Shown piece after piece: positions 40,587 through 48,834 of a stretch of DNA of 64,000 bases; position 1 is the first letter of the stretch, and each line of letters starts with the position of its first letter. The DNA comes from Aureimonas sp. AU12 (GTDB taxonomy: Bacteria > Pseudomonadota > Alphaproteobacteria > Rhizobiales > Rhizobiaceae). The stretch lies in NCBI RefSeq assembly GCF_001463705.1, contig NZ_BBWH01000021.1, forward strand, positions 94,742 to 158,741. Reading direction: 5' to 3'. Made by a program: the position numbers and the translations under genes. The notes under the pieces were generated by a model. The model worked only from the letters and a program-made list of their open reading frames with translations. It was not told the DNA's origin and made no database searches.

Positions 40587-40946
40587 GCGGTACCTCCCTT
40601 TAAGCTTCTTCTTACGCAATGACATGGATGGAGGCGAGGTTTGCGTCCGGACTTCAGCCGTTGTTACCGGTCTTCAGCAAGGGGAGGGAGATGACCGACG
40701 ATCCCGCTCGGGCGTCCGCAAGACCGACGGCCGTTCGCGACGGCAGACCCTTGTGAACGAACCTCCGGGTCTGCGCTTTCGGCGGCTCATCGGCGCCGTA
40801 GGACGCGGGTGTTCCCGTTGGCTCCACTTGGCGCGCTCCGTCCGTGTTCCTTCGACGGCGCCGACGATCCATCTCGATCGGACGTTGCGTCATTCGTCCT
40901 CTCCAAGCACTGATGCGTGTGGCAAACCTGCGAAGTGCGTTTGTAG
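40587..40946. other. 360-base intergenic stretch, nothing recognised
   Basis: Lies between the divergent exported-protein gene (minus) and the RDD gene (plus). It must hold both promoters, but no convincing -35/-10 pair, hairpin or small ORF with family resemblance is visible. Confidence 0.5.
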
Positions 40947-41686
40947 ATGAAAGATGAATTGGCCAGCGAGCCAGCCGGATTCCGGCGCCGGGCGATTGCG
41001 TTTCTGATCGATTGGGCGATCTGTGCGCTGATCCTCGCCTGCTGCGCCGCCGTGCTGTTCGCAACCACCAACGGGCGCTCGCAATTCATCCCGGACTCCC
41101 TGCCTTTCCGGTGTCGGGAGATTGCCCCCGTTCCGTCCGAACTGACGCTTCCTCCGGGTTTCGCCCCCAACCAAGCCAAGGTTTGCCTCTACTCCGTTCT
41201 CGGCTGGCCTGCCGCCAACGTCCTGACGCTGACCGAAAGCATCGTTGAAGGTTACGTCACGACCAACCGGACTGTGATGTTGACCATCGACGCCGATGGG
41301 ATGGCCTGGGGTGGTCCCGTCAACAGCGGCCCGACCGAGGCGCTCGTGATCGTCTTCCGCCTTCTGCTCGATGCCTATGCGCGCAGTCCGGGGAGGCGCA
41401 TCTGCGGGATCGCCGTCGTAGAGGGCAGGACCGGTCGCAAGGCGTCCTTCTCGCGCCTTTGGCGGAGATACCTTCTCTTCTCGTTTCCAGTTGGCATGAG
41501 CTCTCTCGTCTGGATACCCGGCTCTCCGCAAGTCTCGCCATTTGGTGGAACCGGATTTCCCCTCGGACTTGGTCTGGTTCCGACGCTCATCAGTCTTGCG
41601 CTGTTGGTCTGGGCTGTCGTGTCGATCAACGCTCGCCGCCCCGCCTTCTACGACCGTCCAGTCGGTACCCCGTGGAACGGATCTGA
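40947..41686 (+). CDS. RDD-family membrane protein with a probable 3' frameshift
   Basis: RDD domain protein: FRRRAIAFLIDWAICALILA (11-30) contains the Arg-Asp hallmark of helix 1. Later helices span about 120-140 and 205-225, and the domain closes with RRPAFYDRPVGT. RDD proteins normally end a few residues later (HDR-x-x-GT-x-VVR). Here the frame stays open into DNA antisense to the next gene, but a one-base shift in the run ACCCCG at 41667-41672 gives PVERI-stop at 41684-41686, a natural ending. I therefore annotate to 41686. Function unknown; some RDD proteins transport ions or small solutes. Confidence 0.7.
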
Positions 41687-41954
41687 CGGTTCATCGTCCT
41701 GCCGATCCTCGGAGTTGCCGAAACGGGTCGATCACTCATCACCGCGATCGCCTCTTGCAACCCGACCGTGGAGGGGAACCCCCACGGGTCTCCCTCACGG
41801 CTCCCGTGAACGTCTCGGCAATGCAGTTCCGTTCCAGAGCACGAAGCATTCCGCCTGCAGCCCGCCACCATATCCAAACTGCGGCGATGGCGCGAAAGGC
41901 GAGGCGGCCCCATTGTCGGAACGCCGGCCCGCCGCAACACCCCAGTCCACCCGG

Positions 41955-42902
41955 TCACGACATCTGGCTCATCGCGCAGAGGAGTTCGAACATCATCGTC
42001 GCCCCCGTCAGCGCCGTGGGGCCGGTGGGGTCGAGCGGCGGCGAGACCTCGACGAGGTCCGCGCCGACGATGTTCAGTCCCGTCAGCCGGCGGACGAGGC
42101 CCTGCGCCTCGCGGGTCGTGAAGCCGCCGATCTCCGGCGTTCCGGTCCCGGGCGCGAAGGCGGGATCGATGCCGTCGATGTCGAAGGACACGTAGGTCGG
42201 CCGATGGCCGACGAGGGCGCGGGCCTCGTCCATCACGGACGCGACGCCGCGTTCGGCGAACTCCTCGATGAAGACGATCCGGATGCCGGCCGCGCGGGCG
42301 TAGTCGAAATTCTCCGCCGAGGAGATCGCGCCGCGGATGCCGATCTGGATCGAGCGCTTCGGATCGATCAACCCTTCCTCGATCGCCCGCCGGAAGGGCG
42401 TCGCATGATTGTAGCGCTGGCCGAAGAAGTCGTCGAACGTGTCGGAATGCGCGTCGAAATGGATGAGGCCGACCGGCTCGCCCCGGTGGAGACCGCGCAG
42501 GATCGGAAGCGTGATCGAATGATCGCCTCCGGCGGTCAGCGGCCGCGCGCCGGCCTCCACGATGCCGCGGACGAAGGCCTCGATCGATGCGAAACTGTCC
42601 ATCAGATCGAGCGGGTTGACCGGCGCATCGCCGCAATCGGCGACGCGGAGCGCATCGAAGGGCGAGCGCCCGGTGACGTGATGCACGGGCCGCACGAGGC
42701 TGGACTGGTTGCGGATCTCGCGCGGTCCGTGGCGGGCGCCCGTCCGGTTCGTCGCACCGCCGTCGAACGGCACGCCGACAAGCGCGATGTCGACCTCGTC
42801 GGGTCGCGCCTGCGGCAGGCGCATGAAGGTCGCGGGGCCGGCAAAACGAGGAACGACGCCGGAATCGAGCGGCTGGAAGCGTGTTGGTTCGGTGGGCGTC
42901 AT
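41955..42902 (-). CDS. agmatinase-family ureohydrolase
   Basis: Binuclear manganese hydrolase of 315 residues that removes urea from a guanidino compound (agmatine to putrescine, or guanidinobutyrate). Metal motifs: LTAGGDHSITLP, LIHFDAHSDTFDD and YVSFDIDGIDPAFAPGTGTPE. DGGATNRTGARHGPREIRNQS is the agmatinase-type N-terminal signature. Start ATG 42902. The substrate cannot be fixed from sequence: agmatinase, guanidinobutyrase and guanidinopropionase share these motifs. It runs opposite to the photolyase-like gene, with 257 bases between the starts. Confidence 0.9.
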   Translation of the reverse strand: MTPTEPTRFQPLDSGVVPRFAGPATFMRLPQARPDEVDIALVGVPFDGGATNRTGARHGPREIRNQSSLVRPVHHVTGRSPFDALRVADCGDAPVNPLDLMDSFASIEAFVRGIVEAGARPLTAGGDHSITLPILRGLHRGEPVGLIHFDAHSDTFDDFFGQRYNHATPFRRAIEEGLIDPKRSIQIGIRGAISSAENFDYARAAGIRIVFIEEFAERGVASVMDEARALVGHRPTYVSFDIDGIDPAFAPGTGTPEIGGFTTREAQGLVRRLTGLNIVGADLVEVSPPLDPTGPTALTGATMMFELLCAMSQMS

Positions 42903-43159
42903 CGCAGGACCTGTCCTTCTCGTCGCCGCTCCCCCTGTTCCTGTTGGGCAAGGGCATTTCACACCTTAGTCGACCGAAGGCGGCGAGGCACACGCCGAAG
43001 GCCATTCGCATCCTTCGGGCGCTGATCAGGACGAACCATCGCTTGTGAGCGTCGCCCATCGACGCTCACAAGCAGGCAATCGCATTTCGAGGGTGCCGCC
43101 GCCGCCCTGTCGCATCGGTCGCATGGACAGGGCGGCATGACCCGCCATCTAGCGGCGGA

Positions 43160-44308
43160 ATGAACGCCCAGACCCCCATCACGCGCCAAGCCGGTCTCGA
43201 TCAACTCGACGCATTCCTTCGCGAAGGCGCGGCGGATTACGCGTCGATGCGCAACACCGATCTGGGCCCGGCCGCCCATCCGACCACATCGGCTCTCTCG
43301 CCCTACCTGCGACGGCGCCTTCTGACCGAACACGAGGTCGTCGCGGCGGTGCGCTCGGCCTTGGGCGAACGCGCGGCCGAAAAATTCACGTCGGAGGTGT
43401 TCTGGCGGACCTATTTCAAGGGTCATCTCGAAACGCATCCCGCTGGCTGGAGCGACACGCTGGCCCTCATCGCGGCGGGTCGCGAGCGTCTCGACGCGGA
43501 GCCGGGCCTGCGCCGCGCGCATGCGGCTGCCGTCGAAGGGCGGACAGGCATCGACTGCTTCGATGCCTGGGCCCGTGAACTCGTCGAGACGAACTGGCTG
43601 CACAACCATGCGCGCATGTGGTTCGCCTCGATCTGGATCTTCACCCTCCGCCTCCCCTGGGCGCTCGGTGCGGCGTTCTTCCTGCGTCACCTCGTCGATG
43701 GCGATCCCGCCAGCAACACCCTGTCATGGCGCTGGGTGGCGGGGCTGCACACGCGTGGGAAACACTATGTGGCGCGCGCCGAGAACATCCGGCGCTACAC
43801 GGCAGGCCGTTTCGATCCCGCAGGGCTCGACGAGAACCCGCACTCGCTCGACGAGGAGCGGCCGCCGCGCGAGACGGCACTCCTTGCAGCCGACGCGGTG
43901 CCTTCCGGCGATGTCGCCTTGCTGCTGCATCTCGACGACCTGAGCCCGGAGACGCTCCCGATCGGCGGCCGCGTGCGCTGCGTGGCCGGTCTCCTCGCCC
44001 ATGCCGACGATGCGGCGGAACCGGTGCGGGCCGCGGACCGAGCGGCGATGCGCGACGGATTGGAACGCGCCGCCAGCCGGTTCGACTGTCCCATCGTTCC
44101 GTTCGCGGACGGCTGGGCGGACGGTCTGCCGGTGGTGACGCCCTGGGCGCCGATCGGCCCCACGGCATCGGCGCTGCAACCCGGCGTGCTGCGGATCCGG
44201 CGGTTGTGGGACGAGGTCGCCTGGCCCCAATCGAGCCGCGGTTTCTTCCGGCTCCGCTCGGCCATTCCCGCGGTGCTCGACGCTTGCGCCGTGCCCGAAC
44301 ACGCCTGA
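43160..44308 (+). CDS. photolyase-like FAD-binding protein without the usual N-terminal domain
   Basis: 382 residues. Residues about 1-220 are the helical FAD-binding domain of the photolyase/cryptochrome family: ALSPYLRRRLLTEHEVV, FTSEVFWRTYFKGHLE, WLHNHARMWFASIWIF, DGDPASNTLSWRWVAG. The N-terminal alpha/beta antenna domain of normal photolyases is absent. After a linker there is a second alpha/beta-looking domain (about 239-365: DVALLLHLDD; RVRCVAGLLAHADDAAEPVRAAD; CPIVPFADGWAD). It might stand in for the missing domain in permuted order. Repair or light-sensing activity is not shown. Confidence 0.85.
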   Translation: MNAQTPITRQAGLDQLDAFLREGAADYASMRNTDLGPAAHPTTSALSPYLRRRLLTEHEVVAAVRSALGERAAEKFTSEVFWRTYFKGHLETHPAGWSDTLALIAAGRERLDAEPGLRRAHAAAVEGRTGIDCFDAWARELVETNWLHNHARMWFASIWIFTLRLPWALGAAFFLRHLVDGDPASNTLSWRWVAGLHTRGKHYVARAENIRRYTAGRFDPAGLDENPHSLDEERPPRETALLAADAVPSGDVALLLHLDDLSPETLPIGGRVRCVAGLLAHADDAAEPVRAADRAAMRDGLERAASRFDCPIVPFADGWADGLPVVTPWAPIGPTASALQPGVLRIRRLWDEVAWPQSSRGFFRLRSAIPAVLDACAVPEHA

Positions 44309-44840
44309 TTGGCGGAAGCGTCGGGACAGGCCCGCGTGTCGCCGGCCCAAGACCGCCCTCGATGCGCTGAGGGCGATCCTGGCGCCCGCTGGATCGGTAA
44401 TTCCGCGACCGAAGCTTGGCCTGTGCCCACGCAACCCGACGCCGTTCACCTCCGACGGAGGCTGGCGCCATGTGTCTGGCGCCGACACGCTCGCGTCTTC
44501 GCTGCCGGCACGACTGCCCGTCGGCACTAGATGCATCTGCCCGTCGCTGCGGCGACGGTTGCCTCCGATCATTCCGGCGGCTTGCTCGCCATCGCCATCG
44601 CCATCGCCATCGCCATCGCCATCGCCATCGCCATCGCCATTGCTGCCGTCCGCGGCGCAACGCTCACGCATTCCCTTTTCAGCGTCCCTTACCATTTTCA
44701 GTTTGGAACTCTTCGAACCTTGTAAGCGGAGGATGCCTCCGTATATGTTTCGACGGAGTGCGCCGGTATCCGTGCGGTCGTGTCTTGTGCCTGTGGAAGG
44801 CCGGGGCGATCCCGGTCGGCGCAGAACGACGGGGGACAGC
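44309..44840. other. 532-base intergenic region with a hexanucleotide repeat
   Basis: No gene is convincing here. Apart from the TCGCCA repeat at 44586-44640, a possible ribosome-binding site (GGGGGA) stands before the molybdenum hydroxylase start. ORFs that cross the repeat encode only Ser-Pro, Arg-Trp or Gly-Asp repeats. Confidence 0.6.
44586..44640 (+). repeat. tandem hexanucleotide repeat (TCGCCA), about nine copies
   Basis: Perfect head-to-tail copies of TCGCCA over 55 bases, about 200 bases before the PaoA-like start. The copy number may vary by slippage. The unit length is a multiple of three, and it lies outside any supported gene, so any effect would be through promoter spacing or RNA structure. 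Confidence 0.95.
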
Positions 44841-45338
44841 ATGGCCCATTCCATTCAACTGACCATCAACGGAGAGGAGCGCCGGATCGATCTCGACGAT
44901 CCGCGCGTGACGCTTCTCGACCTCCTGCGCGAGAGGCTGGACCTCACCGGGACGAAGAAGGGCTGCGATCGCGGTCAGTGCGGGGCCTGCACGATCCTCG
45001 TCGACGGCCGGCGCATCAATTCGTGTCTGGCGCTGGCGCTCAGCCACGACGGCGCCGCCGTCACCACCATCGAGGGCTTGGCGGAGAACGGCGTGCTGCA
45101 TCCCGTCCAGGCCGCCTTCATCGAGCATGACGGCTTCCAGTGCGGCTTCTGCACGCCCGGCCAGATCATGAGCGCCGCCGGCCTCATCGCCGAGAACCAG
45201 GCCGGGAGCGATCCCGAACGTGTGCGCGAGGGGATGAGCGGCAATCTCTGCCGCTGCGCCGCCTATGCCGGCATCACCGAGGCGGTGCTCGATGCCGGGA
45301 ACCGGATGAACGTCTCCGCAGGGGAGAAGGCGGCATGA
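44841..45338 (+). CDS. molybdenum hydroxylase [2Fe-2S] subunit (PaoA/XdhC-like)
   Basis: Small electron-transfer subunit of a xanthine-dehydrogenase-family enzyme, 165 residues. The plant-type ferredoxin domain has GCDRGQCGACTILVDG with a fourth Cys downstream. The C-terminal helical domain has QCGFCTPGQIMSAAG and GNLCRCAAY, the second [2Fe-2S]. E. coli PaoA has a Tat signal; here no twin-arginine is present, so the complex is likely cytoplasmic. Start ATG 44841 follows GGGGGACAGC; the open frame to the left crosses the repeat region and is not coding. The stop overlaps the next start (ATGA). Confidence 0.9.
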   Translation: MAHSIQLTINGEERRIDLDDPRVTLLDLLRERLDLTGTKKGCDRGQCGACTILVDGRRINSCLALALSHDGAAVTTIEGLAENGVLHPVQAAFIEHDGFQCGFCTPGQIMSAAGLIAENQAGSDPERVREGMSGNLCRCAAYAGITEAVLDAGNRMNVSAGEKAA

Positions 45339-46393
45339 AGAGCTTCGACTATGTACGGCCGGCGACGATCGCCGAGGCCGTGATCGCCGCGGCCGAACCG
45401 GATACGGCGTTTCTCGCCGGCGGCACCAATCTTCTCGATCTGATGAAGGGCGGCATCGCCCGTCCCGGCCGGCTGGTCGATATCACCCGTCTGCCGGGTC
45501 TGGGCAGCGTCGACTGGGAGGCCGATGGCTCGGTGCGCATCGGCGCCCTCGTGCGCAACGCCGACCTCGCGCACGACCAACGCTTTGCCGCACGCTTTCC
45601 GGCGGTCGCCGAGGCGCTCCTGTCGGGGGCGTCGGGGCAGTTGCGCAACGCCGCGACGGCGGGCGGCAACCTGATGCAGGAAACCCGCTGTCGCTACTTC
45701 TACGACACGGCCAGCGCCTGCAACCGGCGCGAGCCCGGCAGCGGGTGCGACGCCCTGGAGGGGATCAACGACGGGCACGCGGTGCTCGGATGGAGCCGAG
45801 CCTGCATCGCCACGCATCCGTCGGACTTCTGCGTTCCGCTCGCCGCGCTTGGTGCGATCGTCGAACTCGAGGGCGTGTCCGGGCGCCGGCAGGTGCCCCT
45901 CGCGCAGTTCCATCGCCTGCCCGGCGAGACGCCTGACGTCCGCACGGTGTGCGAGCCCGGCGAGATGATCGTCGCGGTGCTGCTGCCGCAGGATGCCGGA
46001 GCCTTTGCCGGCCATTCGCGCTACCTCAAGGTTCGCGAGCGCACGTCCTATGCCTTCGCGGTCGTATCCGCGGCGGTGGGCCTCGATCTCGAGAGCGGGC
46101 GCATCCGCGAGGCGCGCGTCGCGCTCGGCGGCGTCGCGGCCCGGCCCTGGCGCTGCGAGGCGGCCGAAGCCGTTCTCGCCGGCGCAGAGCCCGGTCGCAA
46201 CGTCTTCGAGCGCGCCGCGAGGGCCGCTCTCGACGGCGCCGCACCCTCCGGCGACAACGCCTACAAGATCGCCCTTGCCGAGCGCATCGTCGCGCGGGCG
46301 CTCAGCCTCGCGGCGGCGGGAACGCCGGACCGCCTTCCGGCGCTTCCGGCCTCGCCCTTCGCCCCCCAGCCCAAAGGTGCCCTCCATGTCTGA
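45335..46393 (+). CDS. molybdenum hydroxylase FAD subunit (PaoB-like, extra Fe-S insert)
   Basis: 352 residues. The FAD-binding fold has FLAGGTNLLDLMKGG and GQLRNAATAGGNLMQETRC. An insert follows: CRYFYDTASACNRREPGSGC, a short run, then GWSRACIATHPSDFC. The spaced cysteines match the insert that holds a [4Fe-4S] cluster in E. coli PaoB, which ordinary XDH FAD subunits lack. It passes electrons between the [2Fe-2S] subunit and an acceptor. Overlaps: four bases with the upstream gene and eight with the downstream gene. Confidence 0.9.
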   Translation: MKSFDYVRPATIAEAVIAAAEPDTAFLAGGTNLLDLMKGGIARPGRLVDITRLPGLGSVDWEADGSVRIGALVRNADLAHDQRFAARFPAVAEALLSGASGQLRNAATAGGNLMQETRCRYFYDTASACNRREPGSGCDALEGINDGHAVLGWSRACIATHPSDFCVPLAALGAIVELEGVSGRRQVPLAQFHRLPGETPDVRTVCEPGEMIVAVLLPQDAGAFAGHSRYLKVRERTSYAFAVVSAAVGLDLESGRIREARVALGGVAARPWRCEAAEAVLAGAEPGRNVFERAARAALDGAAPSGDNAYKIALAERIVARALSLAAAGTPDRLPALPASPFAPQPKGALHV

Positions 46394-48641
46394 GATGACG
46401 TTGAACGAGACGGGGCCGCGCCGGCGGCACGGGTCCAATATCGGCCAGCCCCTGACGCGGCGCGAAGGCATGCTGAAGGTGACCGGCGCGGCGACCTTTG
46501 CGGCCGACAATCATCCGGCGGGCCTGCTCTATGCGGTCGTCGCGACGAGTTCGATCGCGCGGGGACGCGTGACCTTCCTCGACGAGGCCGCGGCGCGGGC
46601 GCATCCGGGCGTCGTGGAGGTGATGACGCCTTCGAACCGGCCGCCGCTCGCCTCCGACCCGGACGAGAAGTCGAACCCCTTCATGTTCCGGATGGATCTC
46701 CTGCAGAACGCCAGCGTCCGCTATCCCGGACAGCCGATCGCGCTCGTGGTGGCCGAGACGCTGGAGGCGGCGACGGAAGGGGCGGCGCTCCTGGCGCCGC
46801 GCTACGAGGCCGAAACCGCGCGCATCGGCCTCGATGGCGCCGAGAGCTTCTCGCCCGCCGTGGTCGGGGCGGGGAACCCCGCCTTCGCCGAGACCGGCGA
46901 TCTCGATGCGGAGCTCGCCGCGTCGGACCACCGCGTCGAGGCGGTCTACGAGACGCCGGCGCAGTACCATAACGCCATGGAGCCGCACGGCGTCGTCGCC
47001 AGTTGGGATGGCGACAAGCTTTTTCTGGACATGCCGACGCAGGCCCTCGCGATGGCCCAGCAACGCATCGCCGGCCTGTTCGGCATCGCGCCCTCGGACA
47101 TCCACATCAGGAGCCCGTTCCTCGGCGGCGGTTTCGGCTCGAAGGGCTTCCCGGCCGGGCCGCAAATCCTCGGTATTCTTGCGGCGCGTGCCACCGGCCG
47201 CCCGGTCAAGCTGGTGCTGCGGCGCGAGCAGATGTTCGGGCCCGTCGGCCACCGCGCCCCGACGCGCCAGACCTTCAACCTCGGCGTCTCGCAGGACGGG
47301 GCATTGCGGGCGATCGGCAACCACACGCGCACGGCCTCCAGCACCTTCGACGACTTTCTCGAGCCGGCCGCCGATGTCGCCCATACGCTCTATGCGAGCC
47401 CCGCCATCCGCACGAGCTACGATGCCGTGCGCCTCGACACCGGCACCCCGCTCTTCATGCGCGCACCCGGCGAGGCCAGCGGCTCGATCACGCTGGAAAG
47501 CGCCATCGACGAGGCGGCCTGGGCGGTGCGCATGGATCCGCTTGAGTTCCGGCTGAAGAACTATGCCGAAGCCGAGCCGATCTCCGGCAAGCCCTTCTCG
47601 TCGAAGTCGCTGCGGGACTGCTATCGGCTGGGCGCCGAACGCTTCGGCTGGCAGGGACGCCCGCTCGAGCCGCGCGCGCGGCGCGACGAGGCCGGTCTCC
47701 TCGTCGGCACGGGCGTCGGTACAGCGACCTTCCCGGCGCTGATGTTCCAGGCGAACGCCCGCGCCACCATCCACCGCGACGGAACCGGTATGGTCGAGAT
47801 CGGTGCCCACGACATGGGGCAGGGTGCGTGGACGGCGCTGGCGCAGATCGCGGCAGACGCGCTCGGGCTCGGCATCGACGAGGTCGAGTTCCGCTCCGGC
47901 ACCTCCGACCTCCCCGATGCCGGGATCGCCGGCGGCTCCGGCCACACCGCGACGGCGGGCATGGCGCTGCATGCGGCCGGCGGCAACGCCATCGCAAGGC
48001 TCGCCGAGATCGCCACCGCCGACGAGCGCTCGCCGCTCTTCGGCGCGGGCAACGTCGGCATGCTCGCGGTGGGCGGACGACTGGTGCGGCGCGACGACGA
48101 GAGCCGCGGCGAGAGCTTCGCGGCGATCCTCCAGCGCGCCGGACTCGACAAGATCATGGCGGAGGGCAAGAGCGCCGGCGATCCGGCGGCGCAGGAGGCC
48201 TACGCCATGCACGCGCACGGCGCGGTCTTCGCCGAGGTGAAGGTCGATCCCGATCTCGGACAGATCCGGGTCAGCCGCCTCGTCGGCGCGTTTGCGGCCG
48301 GGCGCATCATCAACCCGCGGATGGTGGAGAGCCAGCTTCTCGGCGGAATGGTCTGGGGCGTGTCCTTCGCCCTGCACGAACGGGCGCTCACCGATCCCCG
48401 CACAGGCCGGATCATGAATGCCGACCTCGCCGAGTACCATATCCCGGTGAATGCCGACGTGCCGTCGATGGAGGCGATCCTCGTGCACGAGGACGATCCG
48501 CACGTGAACGCCCTCGGCATCAAGGGCGTCGGCGAAATCGGCATTACCGGCACGGGTGGCGCGATCGCCAACGCGATCTGGCACGCGACCGGCAAGCGCA
48601 TCCGCCGCTTCCCGATCGGCCTCGCCGACCTTCTCGACTGA
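46386..48641 (+). CDS. molybdenum hydroxylase catalytic subunit (PaoC-like)
   Basis: 751-residue molybdenum-cofactor subunit that hydroxylates an aldehyde or N-heterocycle. Motifs: GRVTFLDEAAARAHPGVV, the Gly-rich FLGGGFGSKG, LFMRAPGEASG, GAHDMGQGAWTALAQIAAD and the active-site Glu in GIKGVGEIGITGTGG near the C-terminus. With the two preceding genes it forms an operon in the order Fe-S, FAD, Mo, as in paoABC (yagTSR). No PaoD/XdhC-type maturation factor is within the window. Substrate unknown; aromatic aldehydes are a reasonable guess from the PaoB-type insert. Confidence 0.9.
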   Translation: MSEMTLNETGPRRRHGSNIGQPLTRREGMLKVTGAATFAADNHPAGLLYAVVATSSIARGRVTFLDEAAARAHPGVVEVMTPSNRPPLASDPDEKSNPFMFRMDLLQNASVRYPGQPIALVVAETLEAATEGAALLAPRYEAETARIGLDGAESFSPAVVGAGNPAFAETGDLDAELAASDHRVEAVYETPAQYHNAMEPHGVVASWDGDKLFLDMPTQALAMAQQRIAGLFGIAPSDIHIRSPFLGGGFGSKGFPAGPQILGILAARATGRPVKLVLRREQMFGPVGHRAPTRQTFNLGVSQDGALRAIGNHTRTASSTFDDFLEPAADVAHTLYASPAIRTSYDAVRLDTGTPLFMRAPGEASGSITLESAIDEAAWAVRMDPLEFRLKNYAEAEPISGKPFSSKSLRDCYRLGAERFGWQGRPLEPRARRDEAGLLVGTGVGTATFPALMFQANARATIHRDGTGMVEIGAHDMGQGAWTALAQIAADALGLGIDEVEFRSGTSDLPDAGIAGGSGHTATAGMALHAAGGNAIARLAEIATADERSPLFGAGNVGMLAVGGRLVRRDDESRGESFAAILQRAGLDKIMAEGKSAGDPAAQEAYAMHAHGAVFAEVKVDPDLGQIRVSRLVGAFAAGRIINPRMVESQLLGGMVWGVSFALHERALTDPRTGRIMNADLAEYHIPVNADVPSMEAILVHEDDPHVNALGIKGVGEIGITGTGGAIANAIWHATGKRIRRFPIGLADLLD

Positions 48642-48660
48642 GGCGGGCATGGGACTGCGC

Positions 48661-48692
48661 GGGGCCGGCTGTTCGACGAGCGTGCCGGCCCC
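48661..48692. terminator. GC-rich hairpin between converging genes
   Basis: GGGGCCGGC (48661-48669) pairs with GCCGGCCCC (48684-48692), 20 bases after the PaoC-like stop. There is no clear T run, so termination efficiency is doubtful. Confidence 0.4.
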
Positions 48693-48834
48693 TCGATTAT
48701 CCTGGCGTGTCACGCGATGTTGCGGCTTCGTGATGCGCCGCACCGGCGGGCTCGTCTCCAACGGACGCCGCACCGGGGATGCCTGCTGGACGACCTCGGG
48801 ATCAAGCGAGGCGTCCAGCCTGGGCTCCCGCTTC

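Noticed and set aside
40947..43025. 692-residue fusion of an RDD domain to a long tail
   Set aside because: The tail is antisense to the ureohydrolase gene and low in complexity; a one-base frameshift at the domain end explains it better.
41626..43059. 477-codon minus-strand frame overlapping the ureohydrolase gene
   Set aside because: Same strand but different frame; the ureohydrolase motifs lie in the 41955-42902 frame. The remaining 41687-41954 shows no gene I can name.
44472..44840. In-frame N-terminal extension of the PaoA-like protein as a possible export signal
   Set aside because: It has no twin-arginine or hydrophobic core, crosses the microsatellite, and a good start with ribosome-binding site exists at 44841.
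43724..44854. Minus-strand ORF with Gly-Asp repeats that might look like a calcium-binding protein
   Set aside because: The repeat comes from the TCGCCA microsatellite and the rest is antisense to the photolyase-like gene; no RTX consensus is present.
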